A stretch of DNA of 64,000 nt from Pricia antarctica (GCA_011050085.1 DRGL01000069.1:1-64000); one strand, 5' to 3'. Positions 52,800 through 62,079 are shown, numbered from the stretch's first letter. A program made the numbers and translations. The notes: generated from the letters alone by a model not told the origin.

Positions 52800-54203
52800 T
52801 TAAACATTGGCCATAATACCTAGGGCCCTTTCCTCTTGCCATTTTCCCCTCGTAAAATCAGGGAACTTGACGGGGGCGTTACCCGTTTGGATCGAAATTC
52901 CGGAAAGTGGGGTTACGACCGACCAATCCGCAGCATCGTAGACATCTTGATCAAGCATTATACCCTTGTTGTAGCAGTCAATAAGCCGATATAGCATCAC
53001 GAAGTCCATTCCGCCATGGCCTCCGTTTTTAGCGATTTCATCTTTGAGCTTGTTCCAAATCGGGTGCTTGTATTTCTGAAACACTTCGGCCCTTTCTTCC
53101 TCGGTCAGCCATTCGTGCTTGCCGTTCACACTCAATCGACTGGGATACCCTGTATGAAAGGCATTTGTTCCGGATAGTGCGTTAATACGACTGTAGACTC
53201 TTGGTGAGGCGACGTCATGCTGTACCATGATGGTTCTACCCTTGGCCGTCTTTATTAGGGTCGTGTTCATATCGCCGTGCTTGAAATCGGTATACTTGTA
53301 AAATTCATTATCAGGTTCTACAGTTTTACCATATTCGGATAGATTCGCTTCCAACGAGCTCATGGAAACCAAATGTCCGAATCGGTCACCTCGGTTGATA
53401 CCCATGTACTGAGCCACTGGTCCGAGCCCGTGGGTGGGATACAGATTACCATCATATTTTATGTGATGTCGTATACGCCATTGATTATAATAACCTGTCT
53501 TACTGAACATTGATTCCCTTAAATCGTGAATATAGGCCGCCTCGCCATGGGTCAGGGTACCGAAATAACCTTTGTTCACCATTTGTAAGAGCGTAAGTTC
53601 TTCGTCACCATAACATACGTTTTCAAGCATCATACAATTGCGTTGGGTCTCTTCGGCAGTATCGACTAGTTTCCAGCAATCTTCAACGGTATAGGCGGCC
53701 GGTACCTCAACGGCTACGTGTTTGCCCTGTTGCATGGCATAGACGCACATGGGCACATGGTCTACCCAAGGTGTGGCGATAATAACCAGGTCGATATCGT
53801 CGCGTTGTAGCATTTCTTTCCATGCCTCTTCTTTACCGCTGTACATTTTTGGATTCTGCCCCATCTCGTTTGCAAGGTCAACGGATTTTTGGGCATATGC
53901 TTCCCTTATATCGCAAATCGCGGTTATAATTGCCTTGGGATATAATGCCGCCATTTGCTTCACATGACCGCTACCACGATTGCCAACACCAATAAAGGCA
54001 ACTTTTACCTGTTCGATAGGCGATGTTTTCAGGCCAATGACCGATTTTCCGTACGATGGGCGCTTTGCTGTTAGGTTATCGATAGCTTTATCCGCATCCG
54101 ATTGGCCGAAGGCCGCTGCACCTGGCAATCCCAAAAACGTGCCGACAAGGGCCGAGGATTTTAAAAATTTTCTTCTATCGAAATTACTTTTGGAATTTTC
54201 CAT
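52800..54203 (-). CDS. GH109-type alpha-N-acetylgalactosaminidase, Tat-exported
   Basis: 467 residues. Tat signal D-R-R-K-F-L-K-S-S-A. Rossmann motif F-I-G-V-G-N-R-G-S-G-H. The Gfo/Idh EKP lysine is replaced: H-V-A-V-E166-V167-P168-A-A, the hallmark of GH109 glycosidases. M-M-L-E-N-V-C-Y-G, Y-P-T-H-G-L-G-P-V and N-G-G-H-G-G-M-D-F also match. GH109 enzymes cleave alpha-GalNAc by a tightly bound NAD+ redox mechanism in the periplasm. It heads a two-gene unit with the fucosidase, a combination expected for host-type or mucin-like glycans. Confidence 0.9.
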   Translation of the reverse strand: MENSKSNFDRRKFLKSSALVGTFLGLPGAAAFGQSDADKAIDNLTAKRPSYGKSVIGLKTSPIEQVKVAFIGVGNRGSGHVKQMAALYPKAIITAICDIREAYAQKSVDLANEMGQNPKMYSGKEEAWKEMLQRDDIDLVIIATPWVDHVPMCVYAMQQGKHVAVEVPAAYTVEDCWKLVDTAEETQRNCMMLENVCYGDEELTLLQMVNKGYFGTLTHGEAAYIHDLRESMFSKTGYYNQWRIRHHIKYDGNLYPTHGLGPVAQYMGINRGDRFGHLVSMSSLEANLSEYGKTVEPDNEFYKYTDFKHGDMNTTLIKTAKGRTIMVQHDVASPRVYSRINALSGTNAFHTGYPSRLSVNGKHEWLTEEERAEVFQKYKHPIWNKLKDEIAKNGGHGGMDFVMLYRLIDCYNKGIMLDQDVYDAADWSVVTPLSGISIQTGNAPVKFPDFTRGKWQEERALGIMANV

Positions 54204-54558
54204 TCGTGCTCTTTTAGTTTGTTTGTCTCTAGACCAAAACTTAATTTAGACCCGTTTTCTACATCTACTATTCATTACTTTTTCATAAGCCATTAGCTAA
54301 TAGTGGAATGTATTAAAATTTAAATGACAACAATTTTATCCTATCAAAGCTAAGGCTTAACACCAGATTACACAAAGCCCTAAAACACCAAAATCGATAT
54401 TATTTTATCCGATTAAAAATTTTGCATCCCTCGAACATGGGCTCAACAATAGTTGATTTTTCTGTTTTAAAAGCTAAAACGGTGTCAACTATGCTAAAAA
54501 GTGGACTTCATCGAACAAATTTGATTCGTACGCCTATCTTTGTGAAAAATGCCCGATT
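54204..54558. other. Divergent intergenic region
   Basis: 355 bp between the GH109-type gene (leftward) and the siroheme synthase gene (rightward). A -7 box TATCTTTG at 54535-54542, 17 bp before the latter start, is the only clear signal. The rest is AT-rich with no frame or hairpin of note. Confidence 0.4.
54535..54542 (+). promoter_or_regulatory. Promoter -7 box for the siroheme synthase gene
   Basis: TATCTTTG matches TAnnTTTG exactly. The -33 TTG is not at the normal spacing (a TTG occurs only 11 bp upstream). The start codon is 17 bp downstream. Confidence 0.35.
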
Positions 54559-55140
54559 ATGAAACGCAATGAACTGTATCCCGTTTTTCTTAAGGTATCA
54601 CAATTGAACACGCTGATTGTTGGTGGTGGTAATGTGGCCTTGGAAAAATTGACCTTTTTATTGAAATCAAGCCCAGAGGCACAGGTCGAAATGGTGTCCC
54701 CCATGTTTCGTGAAGAAACCGTTGCCTTGGCCCATAAATTCAATATCGTTATGCATGACGGTATATACCATGCTGGCTATCTCGAAGGTAAACATGTTGT
54801 AATCGCTACCACCGATAGACCTGAGGTAAACGAACAAGTATATTACGACTGTCGGGCTAAAAGTATTTTGGTAAACGTAGCCGATAACCCTCCATTTTGT
54901 GATTTTTATATGGGTGGTATCGTGACCAAAGGCAATGTCAAGGTCGCAATATCTACCAATGCACAATCACCTACAACGGCCAAACGTCTACGCCAATTTT
55001 TTGAGGATGTCATTCCTGAAAATATTGACGACCTGGTACAGAATCTCAACGAGTATCGAAAGACGATCAAAGGTGATTTCGAGGAAAAAGTGGAAACCTT
55101 GAACGAGTTCACAAAAGGTTTAGTAGAGAAGAAAAAATAG
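54559..55140 (+). CDS. Siroheme synthase N-terminal domain protein (precorrin-2 dehydrogenase/ferrochelatase)
   Basis: 193 residues. NAD-binding G-G-G-N-V-A-L-E-K (22-30), then I-A-T-T-D-R-P-E-V-N, N-V-A-D-N-P-P-F-C-D-F, and the C-terminal S-P-T-T-A-K-R-L-R-Q-F-F-E-D of Met8p/CysG-N enzymes. It converts precorrin-2 to sirohydrochlorin and may insert iron to make siroheme for sulfite or nitrite reductase. The uroporphyrinogen methyltransferase half is absent here and must be encoded elsewhere. It is alone between two carbohydrate clusters, with its own promoter box. Confidence 0.9.
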   Translation: MKRNELYPVFLKVSQLNTLIVGGGNVALEKLTFLLKSSPEAQVEMVSPMFREETVALAHKFNIVMHDGIYHAGYLEGKHVVIATTDRPEVNEQVYYDCRAKSILVNVADNPPFCDFYMGGIVTKGNVKVAISTNAQSPTTAKRLRQFFEDVIPENIDDLVQNLNEYRKTIKGDFEEKVETLNEFTKGLVEKKK

Positions 55141-55218
55141 GCTGCTATTCGTATAGTATAATTGCAATACTAATTTAATAGCAATCTATAATCGGCATTA
55201 ACGGATTGGAAGAATCAG

Positions 55219-55557
55219 TTATAGCTCAAAAATATGCTCCATCAAACGCCACTTCTCCCCTGGTTTTGTATTAGGAATGGCCTGTTGATAATTCCACATC
55301 AATTCTTCCCAGTCCTGCACTCTAGAATTGGCCTCGTCAGCTTGGTGCTTTTTCTCAAAGGAAAATTCAGAATTGGTTTCCATAATCATAAACAAACGGT
55401 CTTCGACGTGGTAGATGTCAAGTTTTTCTACACCTGAGTCTTTAATACTAGCTATTATTTCAGGCCAAACGTTTTCGTGATATTCTTTGTATGTATTAAT
55501 CAGTTCAGGGTCATTTTTAAGGTCTAAGGCCAGACAGTAGCGTTTTGTTTCCATCAT
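55219..55557 (-). CDS. L-rhamnose/L-fucose mutarotase family protein
   Basis: 112 residues; Met2 is an alternative start. The RhaM family signature is present: L-A-L-D-L-K-N-D-P-E-L-I-x-x-Y-K-E-Y-H-E-N-V-W-P-E-I with the catalytic-site His, D-I-Y-x-V-E-D-R-L-F-M-I-M-E, and W-E-E-L-M-W-x-Y-Q-Q-A-I-P. It interconverts alpha and beta anomers of a 6-deoxyhexose. With a fucosidase nearby, L-fucose is the likelier substrate (inference). It is the last gene of the leftward cluster, 103 bp after the large cytochrome gene. Confidence 0.9.
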   Translation of the reverse strand: MMETKRYCLALDLKNDPELINTYKEYHENVWPEIIASIKDSGVEKLDIYHVEDRLFMIMETNSEFSFEKKHQADEANSRVQDWEELMWNYQQAIPNTKPGEKWRLMEHIFEL

Positions 55558-55660
55558 TACTATTGTTTAATGTGTATATTAATGCATTTTGATTAGGTGA
55601 TATAAATGGGCTAAACACCTCTGCTTCGATGCTTTTATCTTTACCGAAAGAGAAGCTCAC

Positions 55661-58600
55661 CTACATCGGATGTTCTTCCAAAAGTTCGGCAGGGGAATAG
55701 AATCCTTCTTTATCTTTTATAGATTCCCGTACCTCCTTTACTTTTTCCGGTAGAATGGGATCAGCTTTATTGCCAAAAGTGTTCCGAACGAAGGTTAGAA
55801 CCGATGCGATTTCTTCATCATTGAGCATTCCTCCGAATGGCGTCATGGGAACTTGGCCTGGATACGATTTATCGTCAAGTTCAAGCGGGCCCATTAAACC
55901 TTTTAAGGCCAATTTGATCAAGCGCTCTTTACTCCCTGTTACCCATTCTTGACCGGCAAGAGGTGGGAACTGTGATGCACTCAAGCCTTTACCATCTGGC
56001 TGATGGCACGTGACACAATACCCTTCACGATTATAGATTTCTTCACCGGCGACGAAAAGTTTCTTCGCTACCCCTTCGAGATCGGTTTTCGTTTTGCCCG
56101 ATTCGTCCTGACCCATATTATATCCTTTCAAGTGGGCTAAGGCGGCCTCATAGGGTTTCTGCATCCAATCGTCCATAGGGAGTTGTCCGGCAGCCTCAAT
56201 AATAGGCACACCCATTTTTTCATCCAACCATGAAGCGGCGACCAAGGCATCTAAACGTACCCGTGGGTTCTCGTCTTTAGCGGCAGCCATTAAGAGATCC
56301 GCCTGTTCGGGAATTTGGTGCCCCGCATAACGCAATACTTGAACCGCAGCGGCCCGGGCCCTGAAATCCTTAGCGTTCAATACCCGTTTTAAAAGGTCGG
56401 TATCTACCCGGTTAAGACCCCAAGTAACCCATAGGGCTTCCGTTACATGGTGTTCGTACCGTGGGTCATCAGTATCCAATCCATCTACAAAGGTTTTCAC
56501 ACTAGAAAGTACTTCTTCAGGATTTCGGCCCCTAAGCTCACGTCGGGTTCTGTAGCGGGAACGGTATTCAGGAAGTTTTAAATTATCTAAAAGTTCAGCG
56601 ATACTTGCCCCGTCAATTTTAGCCGGTTGCACTAAGGGCCTTGAAGGATATGTCATGCGATAGATTCTACCATGAACGTGATCGCGCAGGGGATCCCGGG
56701 CGTTATGCTGCATATGGCCGATCAAAACATTGTGCCAGTCCACAAAATAAAGGGAACCATCGGGTGCAAATTCCATATCTACAGGCCGAAAATTAGTGTC
56801 GGTAGAGGTCATTAAATCCAAACGGTGTTTACTTGTATACCCTGAGGATTCAGGATCATCGACTACTATATGCTGTTTGGTTCCTAAAAATCCAATGGTA
56901 TTATTAATCAGCAGATCACCTTGCACGGCATCCGGAAAATGACGACTTGAAACGAATTCGAGTCCTGATGTCGGTCGTACACGATGGGCTTCTTCAATGA
57001 TGTTTTTAGGAAGCGGATTCGCTTGTCCGTAACGCGATAAAATAGTGCCCGGCATCATCCACGTGACATCAGGGCCAGAGGTATGGGCGAAAAAAGGTTG
57101 GCCCCATTCATCAAAAGCGATGCCCCATGGATTCGGAATCGGTAATTGGGCGGTCCGTTCGAGTTTATGGCGTTGTGGACTGTATCGGTAAAAGCCACCA
57201 TTGGTTGCACGAACCGTTCCATATGCAGTTTCAACATTGGTATGCAAAAATACGCCTTCACCCATGTAAAGGGCGCCCGACGGGTCGGTAGTAAACGCAC
57301 TGATGGCATGGTGGGTGTCGTGATCATCAAATCCACTAAGTATGATTTCCTTGGTATCGGCCTTATCATCACCGTCGGTATCCTTTAGTAATACCAAATT
57401 CGGTGCTTGGGATACGTAAACACCCTCTGGTGCTAATTCAAAACCGATGGTCAAGCTCAAGCTGTCGGCAAAGACCGTTTGCTTATCGGCTTTACCGTCG
57501 TTATCGGTATCCTCAAGAATAAGTAATTTGTCGTTCGGTTTACCATCGCCCGGTCTGTAATGCGGGTAGCTCGGCATCACGCCCACCCAAAGTCGGCCTT
57601 TATTATCAAAGGATAGTTGTACCGGATTGGCCAAATCTTTAAATTCTTCCTCGGATGCGAGCAGTTCAAGCTTGTAGTCATCAGGGACCTTTATCTTGTC
57701 CAAAGCATCTTGTCCGTAAAGGTATTCGGGGTTTCCAGAGCCGTTTACTTCTTTATAATTGGTCTTAACAGGAGGAAGTTTTTTAGTTTTCTTATCCATA
57801 GCGGCCAAATCGGTCGAAGAACCTGACGCAGCGTTCCATATGGCCGTATCACGATTAGCGGTCATTTGTCGGATTTTTTCCAATTCATAAGGATAATTAT
57901 CGGGCCCGAAGGGATCGTAACGCCGACCGTATGCATGCACCCCGTTCGGAATCTTGAAATCGTTATGCCAAAACCAATTTTTGTCCATTACGGCATTATG
58001 TACAGCCTTCCTGTTCGCATTGGCAATGGCTTCATCTTCACCAAATATTTCGTCGGCCAATAGTTCCGCAAGCTTTGTATACCCGTAATCGTTAAGCTGA
58101 AAACCATCAGCGGTGATGTTTTGCTCATCGCTATCCATCCACTCTTTAGAAGGCCCAAAAACATCAACAAAAGGTATGCTATCCTTGGCGGCTACTTCCG
58201 CCATGGCATCCGAATACAATTTTAAATTCTTGTTCTCCGCTACGCCATCGGGCAAATCCATTTGATCGGATAAATTTTCGAAAGCTATGGGTGACACCAA
58301 TACTAATCGGGGTGCCGATTTGCCATTATATTTCTGTTTTTTAGTGTGTTCAATAAAGGCGTGTAGTTCATCTTTATAGTTCTGGACTCCTTTTTCACCT
58401 TGAAACGATTCACTATAGCCAAAAAAACCGATTATGATATCGGCGCCTAATTTGGTCAACCATTCGTCTTCAGTCGGAAAATGACCTATACTACCGGAAT
58501 CATTGGCATACTCAGTCTGGAATTGCTCAGCCCCTGGAAAGGCCCAAGGTGAATTTCGGGCCGAATGGGGCCTAAAGCCTGGTGTATTTCCGCCATCAGC

Positions 58601-58822
58601 CATATTTCTAATGAACAAGGTACTATCTGGATAACGCAAATGCATCTCTGTTTCGAAATGTCCGAAATTCATCATTCGGGAAGCCAAATTATTTCCGATC
58701 AGCACAATATGTTCTTTGTTGTGCACTTGAATTTTACCCTCATCTTCGTCGTCTGTGCAACCTATTGTTACGCAGAAAACCAAGAAAAATACTAGGATAA
58801 AATTTATATTTCTGTACTCCAT
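55661..58822 (-). CDS. PVC-type heme-binding lipoprotein with SGNH, propeller and HEAT domains
   Basis: 1053 residues. Lipobox V-T-I-G-C22 followed by T-D-D-E-D-E, a surface-export-like acidic signal. An SGNH/GDSL-like domain comes first (I-V-L-I-G-N-N-L-A-S-R-M, ~35-270), then a six-bladed propeller of the membrane-bound dehydrogenase type (~365-740, L-A-S-E-E-E-F..., W-V-G-V-M-P-S). HEAT-like helices follow (~770-900), and finally cytochrome c with C-V-T-C-H (~935) and a Met ligand in the later V-P-M-T-P-F. Such proteins are typical of Planctomycetes and Bacteroidetes carbohydrate loci; electrons from an oxidised sugar may pass to the heme. It follows the second Gfo/Idh gene by 151 bp. Confidence 0.88.
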   Translation of the reverse strand: MEYRNINFILVFFLVFCVTIGCTDDEDEGKIQVHNKEHIVLIGNNLASRMMNFGHFETEMHLRYPDSTLFIRNMADGGNTPGFRPHSARNSPWAFPGAEQFQTEYANDSGSIGHFPTEDEWLTKLGADIIIGFFGYSESFQGEKGVQNYKDELHAFIEHTKKQKYNGKSAPRLVLVSPIAFENLSDQMDLPDGVAENKNLKLYSDAMAEVAAKDSIPFVDVFGPSKEWMDSDEQNITADGFQLNDYGYTKLAELLADEIFGEDEAIANANRKAVHNAVMDKNWFWHNDFKIPNGVHAYGRRYDPFGPDNYPYELEKIRQMTANRDTAIWNAASGSSTDLAAMDKKTKKLPPVKTNYKEVNGSGNPEYLYGQDALDKIKVPDDYKLELLASEEEFKDLANPVQLSFDNKGRLWVGVMPSYPHYRPGDGKPNDKLLILEDTDNDGKADKQTVFADSLSLTIGFELAPEGVYVSQAPNLVLLKDTDGDDKADTKEIILSGFDDHDTHHAISAFTTDPSGALYMGEGVFLHTNVETAYGTVRATNGGFYRYSPQRHKLERTAQLPIPNPWGIAFDEWGQPFFAHTSGPDVTWMMPGTILSRYGQANPLPKNIIEEAHRVRPTSGLEFVSSRHFPDAVQGDLLINNTIGFLGTKQHIVVDDPESSGYTSKHRLDLMTSTDTNFRPVDMEFAPDGSLYFVDWHNVLIGHMQHNARDPLRDHVHGRIYRMTYPSRPLVQPAKIDGASIAELLDNLKLPEYRSRYRTRRELRGRNPEEVLSSVKTFVDGLDTDDPRYEHHVTEALWVTWGLNRVDTDLLKRVLNAKDFRARAAAVQVLRYAGHQIPEQADLLMAAAKDENPRVRLDALVAASWLDEKMGVPIIEAAGQLPMDDWMQKPYEAALAHLKGYNMGQDESGKTKTDLEGVAKKLFVAGEEIYNREGYCVTCHQPDGKGLSASQFPPLAGQEWVTGSKERLIKLALKGLMGPLELDDKSYPGQVPMTPFGGMLNDEEIASVLTFVRNTFGNKADPILPEKVKEVRESIKDKEGFYSPAELLEEHPM

Positions 58823-58973
58823 TTGTTACAGGTTTCGCATTTATTGAATTGATAATGAAAGATTATTAATGGGTCTGCAATAGCTAAGTAACATCTCGGT
58901 AAAAAATTGGTTCCTACGTTAAGGTAGGTGCAATAGGATAAATAATTTAGGGTAGGACTCCCCGTAACGGATA

Positions 58974-59942
58974 TTAAAAACGAACATGGATACCCTCCGC
59001 ATCGGATTGTTCGCAAGCCTCGATAATTTTTTGGCAAACTATGGCATCGGTCAAGCTTGATAAAGGCTTTTCATTTGCACGGATGACCTTATCGATAAAA
59101 TGTATCGCTGTATTTTTAATGGATTCTGGATAACATTGATAGGTTTGTGAATGCGGACCGTTGGCATCATTGATGACAAAATCGCGATAGCTGTACCGGG
59201 TGCTTCCCTTTGTTCCGAGTATTTTTATGATACACGTCCACGGGTCGCCGGCATGATCATCATTAGCAAAGCTGGCGCAAAGATGTGACAACGAGCCGTT
59301 TTGCATCTTTAGATTTGCCATGGCAACGTTCTCTTGCGGGGCCAATGTCGGGTCGGATGTATATTTTAAACAGGATACGGTCTGCGGTTGCCCGGCCAAA
59401 TACAGCATCGTATAGCAATGATGTGTCAAAATTTGCCGGATGACACCAGGATAGCGCGCTCTGATATCATGGGCATGATGAATGTTATACATCATATAGA
59501 ACTGGGTAACCGTGCCCAATTTGCCAGTATCGATCATAGATTTCGCCCTAGCAATGCCCGGTTCGTAAATGTAATTGTGTACAGGCATACACTGTACGCC
59601 CGCTTTTGCGATGGCATCTTGCATACGCTCAAGTTCCGCTATTGTCGATGCCGCAGGTTTTTCTACAAGAATATGCTTCCCGGCCTCTGCAGCTTGTATG
59701 GTGTAATCGCAATGCGTCTCCATATTAGTCAACACAAAAACGGCATCAATTTCAGGATCTTTTAGTAGTTCTTCAACGGAGGGATACGTCTTGCATCCGA
59801 ATTTTTTGGCCTTGACCTCTCCTTTTTCGGAAGTACGGTTCCAAAGCCCGACCAACTCCGAACCTACGAGTCCGTTGATGGCCTCTGCGTGCAGATCTGC
59901 AATATCGCCCGCTCCGATAAATCCGATTCCGATGGTTCTCAT
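58974..59942 (-). CDS. Gfo/Idh/MocA family dehydrogenase (cytoplasmic)
   Basis: 322 residues without a signal peptide. Rossmann motif I-G-F-I-G-A-G-D-I-A-D-L-H, V-E-K-P-A-A-S-T with the catalytic Lys, and H-N-Y-I-Y-E-P-G in the substrate domain. The C-terminal sheet domain includes I-L-G-T-K-G-S. The typical D-x-G-x-H motif is replaced by Q-I-L-T-H-H-C-Y, so the active site may be unusual. The start overlaps the epimerase gene stop by the ATGA junction, so it is translationally coupled. Substrate unknown, presumably a sugar or sugar acid. Confidence 0.9.
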   Translation of the reverse strand: MRTIGIGFIGAGDIADLHAEAINGLVGSELVGLWNRTSEKGEVKAKKFGCKTYPSVEELLKDPEIDAVFVLTNMETHCDYTIQAAEAGKHILVEKPAASTIAELERMQDAIAKAGVQCMPVHNYIYEPGIARAKSMIDTGKLGTVTQFYMMYNIHHAHDIRARYPGVIRQILTHHCYTMLYLAGQPQTVSCLKYTSDPTLAPQENVAMANLKMQNGSLSHLCASFANDDHAGDPWTCIIKILGTKGSTRYSYRDFVINDANGPHSQTYQCYPESIKNTAIHFIDKVIRANEKPLSSLTDAIVCQKIIEACEQSDAEGIHVRF

Positions 59943-60958
59943 GAGGCGGCGCTTGAAAATTCCAATGTTCCTTTTTCGGCCATATCCCTAAAGGCTATCA
60001 GTGATTTCCGTACCCCATCGGCAATCGAGGTCAGGGGTAAATCTTTAAAGGCCGTATCAATTTTTCCATGATTAAGATCACTTACAAATAGATTCGGATC
60101 GGCACCATCCGCAATTGAAAATTGTACAAAATCACCCATGTCCAATGTGTTGGCCTCCTGTTCGATTATCTTAAGAAATTCGGGGATGGGTATCGTTTTT
60201 CCCTTGACATTAAATGCTCCGAAACCCTCAAAGTCTTGTAGGGTACATTCGGCAAAGTAACTTCCGATATCTTCTACGAAATGATAGTTTTCCTTACCTT
60301 GATATGGCATTTCAAAAGGGATAATTTTTCCCGAAACAGCGCCCATAGCTACCGCTTTCATAGCGTTTGTGGGAGCCGATGTCTTGCCTTTATCGCGACC
60401 TTTACCATACGTGGTATTTATTCGGAGGCATATGGTTGACACCCCTGTATTATCATGAAAAAAACGAGCCAAATGCTCGCCAGCCAATTTCCAGATACCG
60501 TAGTGGTTCGGAGGTGCCAGTGGCACGTTCTCGGAAATAAGTTCTTGGGAATACATCGCTCTCTTGCCATAAACTGCTGCCGAACTTGCGAAAACAAAAC
60601 GTTTTAAATCGGGCAATTTCTCGGCAGCATCGAAAAGGGCCATGGTACCACCGGTGTTGATTTGCATTCCCCCGATATGATCCCTTGAACAATCGGGACT
60701 CTGGTACGCGCCTAGATGCAAGATATGAGTAGGATTGATTTTAGGTAAAAGTTCGGTAATGGCGTCGTAATTGGAGACATCTAATTTTACGAATTCCAAT
60801 CGGGCATCAAGACCTTCGCCCAACCATAGTTTTAGCGCATCGGTATTGCTCGATCGGGTGGCAATGATGATTTTATCAACTTTTGGGGATTGTAACAATT
60901 TATATATCGTAACCGATCCAATGCAACCTGTACCACCTGTAATGAAAATTCTGTGCAT
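59939..60958 (-). CDS. NAD-dependent epimerase/dehydratase (extended SDR)
   Basis: 339 residues. Nucleotide motif I-T-G-G-T-G-C-I-G-S (6-15). Active site S125/S126 in F-A-S-S-A-A-V-Y-G and Y153-x3-K157 in N-H-Y-G-I-W-K-L-A-G-E. Extended SDRs of this kind epimerise nucleotide sugars or oxidise free aldoses and sugar acids; the setting among dehydrogenases favours oxidation of a free sugar (inference). It is 2 bp after the zinc alcohol dehydrogenase and overlaps the next Gfo/Idh gene by 4 bp, so the three are one unit. Confidence 0.9.
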   Translation of the reverse strand: MHRIFITGGTGCIGSVTIYKLLQSPKVDKIIIATRSSNTDALKLWLGEGLDARLEFVKLDVSNYDAITELLPKINPTHILHLGAYQSPDCSRDHIGGMQINTGGTMALFDAAEKLPDLKRFVFASSAAVYGKRAMYSQELISENVPLAPPNHYGIWKLAGEHLARFFHDNTGVSTICLRINTTYGKGRDKGKTSAPTNAMKAVAMGAVSGKIIPFEMPYQGKENYHFVEDIGSYFAECTLQDFEGFGAFNVKGKTIPIPEFLKIIEQEANTLDMGDFVQFSIADGADPNLFVSDLNHGKIDTAFKDLPLTSIADGVRKSLIAFRDMAEKGTLEFSSAAS

Positions 60959-60960
60959 GA

Positions 60961-62079
60961 TTATATAGTATTCATTTTAACAACTGCCTTTACATTATTT
61001 GCTGATATCGAATCTTCGAAGGCTTGGGTAATATCTTTAAAATCATAGGCGTCAATGTAAGCTTCGGAAGGGAAAACGCCGGTAGCCATTAATTTTTGGG
61101 CGACCGTATAATCCGATCGACACGATCCCATTGAGCCTCGCATATTGAGTGAGGTTCGGGTCAAATGTGTGGCGTTGATCGCTACTTCCTTAGGATACGT
61201 GGCAATTACACAAATATCGCCTTCCGGTCGCACTACCGAAATGGCTTCGGTCAGCACCTGAGGAACGCCCGAACACTCGATGAGGAGGTCGACTTGACCG
61301 TTGGTTCCAAAAGGAATTCCGTTAGCATCCTTAATACCTTGTTTCAACTGTTGGGCGAGTGGGTTTTCAGGGGATACCTCAACCGTAATAAAACCCTGTT
61401 CCTTCGCTTTCTTCAATCGAATATCACGGTCGTGCGCAATACCTGTCACCACGACCCTGGCCCCTGCCGCTTTTGCCAATTCAGCAGACATTAGGCCAAT
61501 GATACCACATCCGGTAACCACAACGTCGTCGCCTGGTTTGATATGGCATTTGCTGTACAGGGCGTTTACCACAACGGACAACGGTTCTACCAAAGCGCCC
61601 TGTTGTGGGGTAAGACCTTCCATCAGTAGCACCACCCTATCCGATTCCAATATTACTTGCTGGCCAAAGCCCCCATTTCTATGAAAGCCGATAATCTGTT
61701 TTTTGGGACATAGATTCCATTTTGCTACACTACAGGCGGGGCAATCCTCCTCTTGGCAGCCCAACATAGCCAGTGGTGTAAAGCGGTCACCTACTTTAAA
61801 ATCACCGTGATCGCCCGGACCCAACTCCACAATTTCGGCACTGAACTCATGACCGATTATGCGAGGTCTTTCGACCCAATCGAAATTGGGCTTACCCAAA
61901 GAAGCGCTATTATCGGAACCACAAATTCCTGTATATAAAGTCTTTGCCAAAATCTCCCCTTCCTTAAGTTTCGGAATTTCCATATCAACCACCGCGGTAT
62001 TTGCGGTCATGGAAACATCTGAACCTGGATAAATTCTCTCACGCCCTTGAAGGCAAAATCCTTTTAATTTTTCACTCAT
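60961..62079 (-). CDS. Zinc-dependent alcohol/sugar dehydrogenase (MDR family)
   Basis: 372 residues. Catalytic zinc site C53 (G-I-C-G-S-D) with H77-E78 (I-G-H-E-F). Structural zinc cysteines C108, C113, C116 and C124. NAD motif V-V-T-G-C-G-I-I-G-L-M, with V-E-P-L-S-V-V-V lining the site. Resembles threonine/sorbitol dehydrogenase-like enzymes. It would oxidise a secondary alcohol of a sugar or polyol with NAD+. The G-C-G-I-I-G motif deviates from the usual G-x-G-x-x-G by having Cys, as in several family members. It lies 71 bp after the first Gfo/Idh gene. Confidence 0.92.
   Translation of the reverse strand: MSEKLKGFCLQGRERIYPGSDVSMTANTAVVDMEIPKLKEGEILAKTLYTGICGSDNSASLGKPNFDWVERPRIIGHEFSAEIVELGPGDHGDFKVGDRFTPLAMLGCQEEDCPACSVAKWNLCPKKQIIGFHRNGGFGQQVILESDRVVLLMEGLTPQQGALVEPLSVVVNALYSKCHIKPGDDVVVTGCGIIGLMSAELAKAAGARVVVTGIAHDRDIRLKKAKEQGFITVEVSPENPLAQQLKQGIKDANGIPFGTNGQVDLLIECSGVPQVLTEAISVVRPEGDICVIATYPKEVAINATHLTRTSLNMRGSMGSCRSDYTVAQKLMATGVFPSEAYIDAYDFKDITQAFEDSISANNVKAVVKMNTI

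Noticed and set aside
55154-55172. AT-only inverted repeat TAGTAT...ATACTA between the siroheme and mutarotase genes
   Set aside because: Only six weak pairs and no T-run; not enough for a terminator call.
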